The notes under the pieces were generated by a model. It saw nothing but the letters and a program-made list of their open reading frames with translations. It had not been told where the DNA came from and did not search any database. DNA of 64,000 bases from UBA6136 sp044350805 (GTDB lineage Bacteria > Pseudomonadota > Gammaproteobacteria > Methylococcales > Methylococcaceae): the NCBI GenBank assembly GCA_044350805.1, contig JBILGU010000004.1:110848-174847 (forward strand), in the 5' to 3' direction. Of this stretch, positions 25,935 to 32,413 are shown piece by piece. The translations under genes and the position numbers were made by a program. Position 1 is the stretch's first letter. Each line of letters opens with the position of its first letter.

Positions 25935-25973
25935 GGCTTTTTCGCTCGATTCATAAGTTCTGGTTTATCGTTC

Positions 25974-25992
25974 AAGTAAGTAAATCTTACTT
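25974..25992. promoter_or_regulatory. Perfect palindrome with LysR T-N11-A core
   Basis: AAGTAAG-TAAAT-CTTACTT: 7-bp arms and a 5-bp centre, containing TAAGTAAATCTTA (T-N11-A). It lies 40 bp upstream of the LysR start and about 195 bp upstream of tkt, a likely recognition site for that regulator. Confidence 0.6.
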
Positions 25993-26115
25993 CTACTTAT
26001 ACGAGTCTCACCGTAGAGTGTCCAGCCCAATTCCGCTGGGAGTTGCTAAAGGCACCTTACCAGAGTCAGGCTCGGGCACTAACGTCTCACCTAGCACGAT
26101 ATAGTGATGTGGATC

Positions 26116-26145
26116 GTGACAAAATAGTGCTTCCTGATGGATAAT
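26116..26145 (+). promoter_or_regulatory. Putative tkt promoter
   Basis: GTGACA (26116-26121), an 18-bp spacer and GATAAT (26140-26145); each hexamer has one mismatch to the sigma-70 consensus. The predicted start is about 36 nt before tkt, whose ribosome site AAGGAGAG is strong. Confidence 0.5.
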
Positions 26146-26187
26146 TGTCCGTTCCGAATTCATCAACAATCTTAGAAGGAGAGCAAC

Positions 26188-28200
26188 ATGCCGTCGCGCC
26201 GAGAACTTGCGAACGCCATCCGCGCATTAAGCATGGACGCCGTACAAAAGGCGAATTCCGGTCACCCGGGTGCGCCTATGGGTATGGCTGATATTGCCGA
26301 GGTTTTGTGGAATGACTATATGCGCCACAACCCGGCAAATCCGAGCTGGCCGGACCGGGACCGTTTCGTCCTGTCCAACGGCCATGGCTCCATGCTGATC
26401 TACTCCCTGCTTCACCTGACCGGCTACGCCGTTCCGATCGAAGAACTGAAGCGTTTCCGCCAGTTGCATTCGAAGACCCCAGGTCATCCGGAATATGGCT
26501 ACACCCCGGGCGTTGAGACCACCACGGGTCCTCTGGGTCAGGGCATCACCAATGCCGTGGGCATGGCGATCGCAGAGCGGACGCTGGCAGGTCACTTCAA
26601 CCGTCCAGGTCATGAGATCGTCGATCACAACACCTACGTCTTCCTGGGCGATGGTTGCTTGATGGAAGGGATCTCCCATGAAGCCTGCTCATTGGCTGGC
26701 TCCATGAAGCTCGGCAAGCTCATTGCCTTCTACGATGACAACAACATCTCCATTGACGGCGAAGTTCGTGGCCATGGTGACGTAACCGGTTGGTTCCTGG
26801 ATAACACGCCGAAGCGCTTTGAAGCTTATGGCTGGCATGTCATTTCTAAGGTTGACGGTCATGATCCTGAAGCCATCAAGAAGGCGATCGATGAAGCGCG
26901 TTCCGTCAAGGATCGTCCTTCGATCATCTGTTGCCAGACCATCATTGGCTTTGGTTCGCCGAACAAGCAGGGCAAGGAAGAATGCCACGGCGCTGCGCTC
27001 GGCAATGACGAAATCGCGCTGACCCGTGAAAACCTCGGCTGGAAGCATGCTCCCTTTGAAATCCCCTCCGATATCTACGAAGGTTGGGATGCGAATGAAA
27101 TTGGTGCCAAGGTTGAAGGCGACTGGAATGATCGCTTCGAAAAGTATCGTCGCGAGCATCCGGAACTGGCCACTGAGTTTGAACGCCGTGTTGCGGGTGA
27201 ACTGCCGCGTGATTGGGCTGAAAAGTCAGCGGCATTCGTTGCCGCGGTCGACGCCAAGGGTGAAACGATCGCAACCCGTAAGGCGTCCCAGAACAGCCTG
27301 AACGGTTATGGTCCTCTCCTGCCCGAACTTTTGGGCGGTTCTGCGGATCTTGCAGGATCCAATCTGACCCTTTGGTCAGGTTGCCGCGACGTGAACGCCC
27401 CGGGACATACCGGCAACTATGTCTACTACGGTGTGCGTGAGTTCGGTATGGCGGCCATCATGAATGGTATTACCGTTCATGGCGGTTTCATTCCCTACGG
27501 CGCGACCTTCCTCATGTTCTCTGAATACGCGCGCAACGCGCTGCGTATGGCAGCTCTGATGAAGATCCGCACCATTTTCGTATTTACCCATGACTCCATC
27601 GGTCTGGGTGAAGACGGCCCGACGCATCAACCGGTTGAGCAGACAGCGACCCTCAGACTCATCCCGAACATGGATGTCTGGCGTCCTTCTGATGCGGTTG
27701 AAAGCGCCGTTTGCTGGAAGTCAGCGATTCAGCGCAAGGATGGTCCTTCCACCCTGGTGTTCTCTCGTCAGAATCTCCAGCACGTTGCGCGTAATGCTGA
27801 GCAGATCACTGCCATTGAAAAGGGTGGTTACATCCTTTCCGACAGTGAAGGTGCACCTGAAGCCATCATCATTGCCACCGGTTCAGAAGTTGAATTGGCC
27901 ATCAAGGCCAAGGACGCCATGGGCGACAAGGGTAAGAAGGTTCGCGTGGTGTCTTTGCCCTCAACAAATGTGTTTGAGCGTCAGAGCCAGGCCTACCGTG
28001 ACTCCGTCCTGCCGCCTTCTGTGACCCGTCGTCTCGTTGTCGAGGCAGGTGTCACCGATGCATGGTGGAAGTACGCCGGTTCCAACGGCAAGGTTCTGGG
28101 TCTGGACCGCTTTGGCGAATCCGCACCGGCAGGCGACCTCTTCAAGGAGTTCGGCTTCACGGTTGAGAACGTCATCAAGCACGTCGAAGGCCTGTTCTAA
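26188..28200 (+). CDS. tkt: Transketolase
   Basis: Thiamine-diphosphate enzyme of 670 residues, moving two-carbon units between sugar phosphates. It is needed to regenerate the C5 acceptor in the RuMP cycle. The N-terminal part has GHPGAPMGMADIAEVLW and the ThDP/Mg motif GDGCLMEGISHEACSLAG. The middle has THDSIGLGEDGPTHQPVEQ and the C-terminal part FGESAPAGDLFKEFGFT. Codon use is more biased than in the neighbours, as expected for a highly expressed gene. It is followed after 63 nt by fba, with a hairpin in the gap. Confidence 0.97.
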   Translation: MPSRRELANAIRALSMDAVQKANSGHPGAPMGMADIAEVLWNDYMRHNPANPSWPDRDRFVLSNGHGSMLIYSLLHLTGYAVPIEELKRFRQLHSKTPGHPEYGYTPGVETTTGPLGQGITNAVGMAIAERTLAGHFNRPGHEIVDHNTYVFLGDGCLMEGISHEACSLAGSMKLGKLIAFYDDNNISIDGEVRGHGDVTGWFLDNTPKRFEAYGWHVISKVDGHDPEAIKKAIDEARSVKDRPSIICCQTIIGFGSPNKQGKEECHGAALGNDEIALTRENLGWKHAPFEIPSDIYEGWDANEIGAKVEGDWNDRFEKYRREHPELATEFERRVAGELPRDWAEKSAAFVAAVDAKGETIATRKASQNSLNGYGPLLPELLGGSADLAGSNLTLWSGCRDVNAPGHTGNYVYYGVREFGMAAIMNGITVHGGFIPYGATFLMFSEYARNALRMAALMKIRTIFVFTHDSIGLGEDGPTHQPVEQTATLRLIPNMDVWRPSDAVESAVCWKSAIQRKDGPSTLVFSRQNLQHVARNAEQITAIEKGGYILSDSEGAPEAIIIATGSEVELAIKAKDAMGDKGKKVRVVSLPSTNVFERQSQAYRDSVLPPSVTRRLVVEAGVTDAWWKYAGSNGKVLGLDRFGESAPAGDLFKEFGFTVENVIKHVEGLF

Positions 28201-28209
28201 TAATGGCAG

Positions 28210-28234
28210 CAGGGTGGCCTTCAGGGCCACCCTG
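28210..28234 (+). other. Intercistronic hairpin between tkt and fba
   Basis: CAGGGTGGCC-TTCAG-GGCCACCCTG: perfect 10-bp arms and a 5-nt loop. No U-tract follows directly, so it looks like an mRNA stabiliser or partial attenuator rather than a full terminator. Confidence 0.6.
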
Positions 28235-28263
28235 TCCTGTTCACGCTTTTACGAGAACTCATC

Positions 28264-29292
28264 ATGGCGCTAATCTCACTTAGACAGCTCCTGGATCACG
28301 CCGCTGAGCACAGCTACGGCGTACCGTCTTTTAACGTTAACAATCTTGAGCAGATCCAGGCGATCATGGAAGCTGCCCAGGAAACCGAGAGCCCGGTGAT
28401 CGTCCAGATCTCCGCGGGTGCTCGAAAGTACGCTGGTGAAGCATTCCTGCGTCACCTGATGTACGCTGCGCTTGAAACCTATCCGGAAATTCCGATCTGT
28501 ATCCATCAGGATCATGGTGCCTCACCGGCAGTCTGCTTCCGTTCCATTCAGAGCGGTTTCAGTTCGGTAATGATGGATGGCTCTTTGCTCGAAGATGCAA
28601 AGACCCCTGCCTCTTATGAATACAACGTTGAAGTCACCAGCCGCGTAGCGTCACTGGCTCATGCCTGTGGTGTTTCTGTGGAAGGTGAGTTGGGTTGCCT
28701 TGGCTCGTTGGAGCATGGCGATGCAGACCACTCAAAGCTGTTGACGGATCCTGAGGAAGCTGCGGACTTTGTGAAAAAGACCAAGGTTGATGCTCTGGCG
28801 ATCGCGATCGGCACATCCCATGGGGCTTACAAGTTCACCCGTCCGCCCACCGGTGAAATCCTGGCCATCGAGCGTATCAAGCAGATCCATGCACGGATCC
28901 CCGGTACCCACCTGGTGATGCACGGTTCCTCCTCGGTTCCGCAGGATTGGCTGCAAATCATCAACGAATACGGCGGTGATATGGGCAAAACCTACGGCGT
29001 TCCGGTTGAAGAAATCGTCGAAGGAATCAAGCACGGTGTTCGCAAGGTCAATATCGATACGGACCTTCGTATGGCCTCTACGGGTGCCATCCGGAAGTTC
29101 TTTGCGGAGAACAAGAAGGAATTTGATCCCCGTAAGTTCCTGATTGCTGCGACCAAGGGCATGAAGCAGATCTGTAAGGATCGCTACGAGGCGTTTGGCA
29201 CGGCAGGCAACGCTGGGAAGATCAAGCCGGTTACGCTGGCTGAAATGACCGACCGTTACGCTGCGGGCAAGCTGGATCCTGTGATCAAGTAA
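28264..29292 (+). CDS. fba: Class II fructose-bisphosphate aldolase
   Basis: A zinc-dependent aldolase of 342 residues, of the longer class II subtype often found with Calvin-cycle or RuMP genes. Metal and substrate motifs: YGVPSFNVNNLEQIQAIMEAA, CIHQDHGASP, SVMMDGSLLED, VEGELGCLG, AIGTSHGAYKF, LVMHGSSSVPQDW, KVNIDTDLRMA. The role fits fructose/sedoheptulose bisphosphate chemistry in the RuMP regeneration phase. It is co-oriented with tkt and followed by a terminator. Confidence 0.97.
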   Translation: MALISLRQLLDHAAEHSYGVPSFNVNNLEQIQAIMEAAQETESPVIVQISAGARKYAGEAFLRHLMYAALETYPEIPICIHQDHGASPAVCFRSIQSGFSSVMMDGSLLEDAKTPASYEYNVEVTSRVASLAHACGVSVEGELGCLGSLEHGDADHSKLLTDPEEAADFVKKTKVDALAIAIGTSHGAYKFTRPPTGEILAIERIKQIHARIPGTHLVMHGSSSVPQDWLQIINEYGGDMGKTYGVPVEEIVEGIKHGVRKVNIDTDLRMASTGAIRKFFAENKKEFDPRKFLIAATKGMKQICKDRYEAFGTAGNAGKIKPVTLAEMTDRYAAGKLDPVIK

Positions 29293-29310
29293 GTCGCAAG
29301 TCGTGTGAGA

Positions 29311-29340
29311 AAAAAGGTGGGCACTGTCCCACCTTTTTTT
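29311..29340 (+). terminator. Intrinsic terminator after fba
   Basis: AAAAAGGTGGG-CACTGT-CCCACCTTTTTTT: a GGTGGG/CCCACC stem followed by a T-run, 20 nt after the fba stop. Confidence 0.85.
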
Positions 29341-29384
29341 GCCTTCAAGTCTTGTTTGCCCCAATAAATGCGGGCGATAGGGCA

Positions 29385-29414
29385 CAAAAAAACCGGCCGA
29401 GGCCGGTTTTTTTG
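29385..29414 (-). terminator. Bidirectional terminator between fba and phi
   Basis: AAAAAAACCGGCC-GA-GGCCGGTTTTTTT is nearly a perfect palindrome with a T-run in both directions. It ends the hps-phi transcript from the right and backs up the fba terminator from the left. Confidence 0.85.
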
Positions 29415-29431
29415 TAGTAAGTCCGGAAGGA

Positions 29432-29968
29432 TTACTCGAGGTTCGCGTGACGAGCGCGCATTTCCTCCTCAGGGATCCCTTTCTCATGGATGATCTGAGA
29501 GATGGTCGCCTCAAGGAAGGTGAGCGTCGACAGTTCGAAGACGGTGCCCATCGGCATGCCGACAACCTTGGTATAGAGTTCCGGCTTGCCGATCGTGAAG
29601 ACACGATCTGACATGTCGCCCAAGGTGGAGCTCGTCCGGGAGGAAATCAGGACCAACTTGGCCCCAAGTTCCTTCGCACGCTTCGCAAACGCAAGCATGG
29701 TTTCGGTTTCGCCAGAGCCCGAAATCACAATCAGCAGGTCATCCTTGCTGATGCTGGGCGTGACGATTTCTCCCACCACGAAAACGTTGTAACCGCCGTG
29801 CATCAGACGCATGGCGAAGAAGCGAGCGACCAGAGCAGAGCGACCGGCGCCCGCAATAAAAATGCGGGACGCCGAGTCAACCAAGCCCGTCAACTCTTTA
29901 TCGAGTCCGGCATCGGTAGCATCAAGGATGCTATCAATCTTATCGAGAATGAGCCGACGATGACCCAT
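29432..29968 (-). CDS. hxlB: 6-phospho-3-hexuloisomerase (SIS domain)
   Basis: Second step of the RuMP pathway: 3-hexulose 6-phosphate to fructose 6-phosphate. A single SIS domain in 178 residues. Motifs: RIFIAGAGRSALVARFFAMRLMH, DDLLIVISGSGETETMLAFAKRAKELGAKL (sugar-phosphate loop SGSGET), GTVFELSTLTFLE. It starts 1 nt after the hps stop and ends in a bidirectional terminator. Confidence 0.95.
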   Translation of the reverse strand: MGHRRLILDKIDSILDATDAGLDKELTGLVDSASRIFIAGAGRSALVARFFAMRLMHGGYNVFVVGEIVTPSISKDDLLIVISGSGETETMLAFAKRAKELGAKLVLISSRTSSTLGDMSDRVFTIGKPELYTKVVGMPMGTVFELSTLTFLEATISQIIHEKGIPEEEMRARHANLE

Positions 29969-29969
29969 C

Positions 29970-30611
29970 TTATGCTGCCTCGATCAGGCCGCGAATTTCG
30001 CGAGCTGCATCACCCGGGTTCGGTGCGCCGTAGATGGCTGCGCCGACGACAACGATGCCAGCGCCTGAGCGCGCAACCTGCTGAGCGGTAGACTGCTTGA
30101 TGCCACCAGCAACAGAGATGCGAACCGGAAGGCCAAGCTTGGCAACGAGCTGAAGGTCAGCAAACGGGGTCTGGCCAGCGGCCTGAGCGTCAAGACCGGT
30201 GTGAACACCGATGATCTGAGCGCCGAGCTTTGCAGATTCACGTGCACAGCCCGCCTTGTCCGGTACGTTGATCAGGTCAACCTGAACTTCAGCGTTGTAC
30301 TTGTTTGCCGCCTTGATGACGCCAGCGATGGTCGGAAAACCAGAAACGCCGAGTACGGTCACGATGTCAGCGCCCGCTTCGAAGAAGGGAGATGCTTCGT
30401 ATTCGCCAGCATCCATGGTCTTGAGGTCAACGAGGATCAGCTTGTTCGGGAACTTTCTCTTCAGTTCGCGAACCAACGGAAGGCCATTTGCCTTGATGTT
30501 CGGGGTGCCGATTTCAAGAACGTCGACGTAAGGAGCCGCCAGAGTAGCGAGCTTGAAGGTGGTGGCGTTGTCCAGGGAGTCCAGAGCCAACTGAATTAAT
30601 GGTCTTGCCAT
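29970..30611 (-). CDS. hxlA: 3-hexulose-6-phosphate synthase
   Basis: Adds formaldehyde to ribulose 5-phosphate, the carbon-fixing step of the RuMP cycle. 213 residues, in the same (beta/alpha)8 superfamily as orotidine-phosphate decarboxylase. Motifs: IQLALDSLD, VDVLEIGTPNIKANG, ILVDLKTMDAGEYE (catalytic Asp-x-Lys-xxx-Asp), AGADIVTVLG, GVHTGLDAQAAG, ISVAGGIKQST, VVVGAAIYGAPNPGDAA. Strong codon bias suggests high expression. Its own consensus promoter lies upstream. Confidence 0.96.
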   Translation of the reverse strand: MARPLIQLALDSLDNATTFKLATLAAPYVDVLEIGTPNIKANGLPLVRELKRKFPNKLILVDLKTMDAGEYEASPFFEAGADIVTVLGVSGFPTIAGVIKAANKYNAEVQVDLINVPDKAGCARESAKLGAQIIGVHTGLDAQAAGQTPFADLQLVAKLGLPVRISVAGGIKQSTAQQVARSGAGIVVVGAAIYGAPNPGDAAREIRGLIEAA

Positions 30612-30663
30612 TGTGATCTCTCCGATAGTCTAGTTTATGGTTAGTTAAAAGCTCGCGTGCGAT

Positions 30664-30681
30664 GCATATAAATTAATGCAC
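30664..30681 (-). other. AT-rich inverted repeat in the hps leader
   Basis: TGCAT-ATAAATTA-ATGCA (5-bp arms) lies just downstream of the predicted hps start point, in a position where a repressor could act. The function is a guess. Confidence 0.35.
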
Positions 30682-30690
30682 TATTTCCGA

Positions 30691-30719
30691 ATTTAAGTCA
30701 GAAGTCCGTTTTCTGTCAA
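30691..30719 (-). promoter_or_regulatory. Sigma-70 promoter of the hps-phi operon
   Basis: Read on the minus strand: TTGACA (30719-30714, perfect -35), a 17-bp spacer and TTAAAT (30696-30691). Predicted transcription starts near 30684, leaving a leader of about 70 nt. Confidence 0.7.
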
Positions 30720-30819
30720 CACGCGTTCCGAGTTTGATCAAGGAGCGCATTTGGACTCTCTGATCGTTGCCGGTATCAGACCCGTTCAGGACGGGCCTTC
30801 TGGGGTCTTTGGGGACCGG

Positions 30820-30840
30820 GGAAGGGATCACATCCCTTCC
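30820..30840 (-). other. Hairpin downstream of the repeat-protein gene
   Basis: GGAAGGGAT-CAC-ATCCCTTCC: perfect 9-bp arms and a 3-nt loop, 27 nt beyond the stop of the gene ending at 30867. There is no T-run, so it is at best a Rho-linked or stability hairpin. Confidence 0.45.
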
Positions 30841-30866
30841 TCACCCCACAATTCAAAAAACGCTGT

Positions 30867-31595
30867 TTAGGCAGCCAGTCCCTGAGCCTTCAGGTACTTG
30901 GCTACGCCCGTTTCTGCAGGTGCCGCTACGGCTGCTGCAGGGGCGGTTGCGTCAATATACTTTTGAACACCCGTCGGACCCTTTGCTGCGGCCGCTGGGG
31001 CCGCAGCTGCCGCTGCAGGCTTCGCTTCCGCAGGCAGCGAGGCAAGGTACTTGGCCACGCCGGTCTGAGCGGCAGCCGGAGCCGAAGCCGGAAGAGTGGC
31101 GATGTATTTCGCAACGCCGGTCTGTGCGGCGGCTACCGGAGCGGCTGCAGCTGCGCTACCTGCCTGGCTGGCAAGGTACTTTTCGACACCGGTCTGGCCA
31201 GTAGCAGCGGCAGGAGCCTGTGGGGCAACAGCAGGAGCAGCGGCAGTAACCGCCGGACCCTTCTTGCGGGTCAGGAAGAAGGCAGCCGCAGCGGCACCAA
31301 CACCGCCCAGGAGGTAGATCAGGTTGGATGAGTCTTCCGCCGGAGCCGCAGCTGCCGGAGCGGATGCGGTGTACTTCGTTTCGCTCTTGGATGAATTACT
31401 TGAAGAAGAGGAAGACGAAGAGGAAGTGCTGGCGCTTGATGACGGGGTGCTCGAGGTCTTAGCGATCAGTTCCTGATCCTGCTTGATGATTTCAGGCTGG
31501 AAGTCAGCGGCCGGATACTGCGTCTCAGCGCCGACCATCGGGCTTGAGATCATCAGGGCCACGAGTACGCTTTTCGTCAGATTACGAACTTTCAT
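30867..31595 (-). CDS. Secreted or membrane-anchored Ala/Pro-rich protein with five TGVxKYL repeats
   Basis: 242 residues from ATG 31595, after a clear AGGGGAAAG ribosome site. Order: a signal peptide (1-23, ending VGA); an acidic stretch; a serine homopolymer-like run (52-69); a membrane segment (about 91-109, LIYLLGGVGAAAAAFFL) followed by RKK. A cytoplasm-facing Ala/Pro-rich tail then carries five copies of T-G-V-x-K-Y-L/I at residues 135-141, 159-165, 178-184, 208-214 and 229-235, the last at the very C-terminus. Spacing is 19-30 residues. I do not recognise the family. Regularly spaced motifs on a disordered tail suggest a multivalent docking scaffold. It sits directly upstream of hps-phi on the same strand, which have their own promoter. 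Confidence 0.8.
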   Translation of the reverse strand: MKVRNLTKSVLVALMISSPMVGAETQYPAADFQPEIIKQDQELIAKTSSTPSSSASTSSSSSSSSSNSSKSETKYTASAPAAAAPAEDSSNLIYLLGGVGAAAAAFFLTRKKGPAVTAAAPAVAPQAPAAATGQTGVEKYLASQAGSAAAAAPVAAAQTGVAKYIATLPASAPAAAQTGVAKYLASLPAEAKPAAAAAAPAAAAKGPTGVQKYIDATAPAAAVAAPAETGVAKYLKAQGLAA

Positions 31596-31719
31596 GTCTT
31601 TCCCCTCGAGATGAATTAGTTTGATTATGGCCCCAGAAGGGCAGGGAGCGTGGGTTTTCGCTCGTGCAAGTATAAGGTGGCTATCTGTCAAATGGAATAT
31701 CCGCTCTGCTTTCCATGAG

Positions 31720-31737
31720 GAAGGGGCTGAAGCCCCT
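31720..31737. other. Hairpin between the HAD gene and the repeat-protein gene
   Basis: An AGGGGCT-GA-AGCCCCT hairpin; on the plus strand TGGTTTTCC follows. It lies beyond the HAD stop (31756, minus) but lacks a T-run on that strand. Confidence 0.35.
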
Positions 31738-31755
31738 GGTTTTCCTGGCCCTGGC

Positions 31756-32412
31756 TCAGGGCATTGATCTCAGCAGGTGAGGGAGTTCATCCATGTGGTG
31801 AAAAACTCTGGCGCCAAGGCTCTTCAGGTCGTTGCCCTCATGTCTTGGTGCATAGCCAAAGACCGTCATTCCTGCTGCAATCCCTCCCCTTACGCCAAAA
31901 GCACTGTCTTCAACGACTGCACAGGCTGAAGGGGGGTAGCCCATTTTTTCGGCGGCAAAGAAAAAAAGGCCAGGATCAGGTTTCCAGCTCTTGCATTCAT
32001 AGGCACTGAACACACTTTGGCCAAAGTAGGGCAGCAGTCCTGTCACCCCCAGGCTGATTTCCATCTTTTCGTGGGGGCCATTCGAGGCGACACATCGCGG
32101 AACATGAGAGGCCTGAAGAAAATCCAGCACGTCTGGGACCCCGGGCATCGTCTCAAGCCTCTCCTCAAAGGCGACCGACATGTCCTCGCGCAACCGATCC
32201 AGAAATGCAGGCGGCAGGGGGGCCCCGAGGCGCTCCTCGATTAACTTTAAGGTATCTGCCATTTTGCGGCCTGCAAATGCGGCCAGCGCTTCATCCAAGG
32301 TGATCGCATGGCCCATGTTCTGAAGGCTTTCCACAATGACCTGATTTCCGACCCGCTCGGTATCGACCAGCGTGCCATCGCAATCGAAAATGATGAGTTG
32401 AAAAGGGGGCAC
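31756..32412 (-). CDS. HAD-superfamily phosphatase, beta-phosphoglucomutase/Gph-like
   Basis: 218 residues from GTG 32412, one base after the helicase stop. An in-frame start at 32442 inside uvrD is possible. HAD motif I is IIFDCDGTLVDTE (nucleophile and acid/base Asp), motif II VASNG, motif III lysine in CKSWKPDPGLFFFAAEKMG and motif IV VVEDSAFGVRGG. The helical cap between motifs I and II marks subfamily IA. The substrate is not predictable; a small sugar phosphate or phosphoglycolate is typical. Read through from uvrD. Confidence 0.88.
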   Translation of the reverse strand: MPPFQLIIFDCDGTLVDTERVGNQVIVESLQNMGHAITLDEALAAFAGRKMADTLKLIEERLGAPLPPAFLDRLREDMSVAFEERLETMPGVPDVLDFLQASHVPRCVASNGPHEKMEISLGVTGLLPYFGQSVFSAYECKSWKPDPGLFFFAAEKMGYPPSACAVVEDSAFGVRGGIAAGMTVFGYAPRHEGNDLKSLGARVFHHMDELPHLLRSMP

Positions 32413-32413
32413 G

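Noticed and set aside
30963..31331. Plus-strand frames opposite the TGVxKYL repeat gene
   Set aside because: Arg/Ser/Gly-rich products of reading Ala-rich codons backwards. The minus-strand gene has a signal peptide, a ribosome site and repeated motifs.
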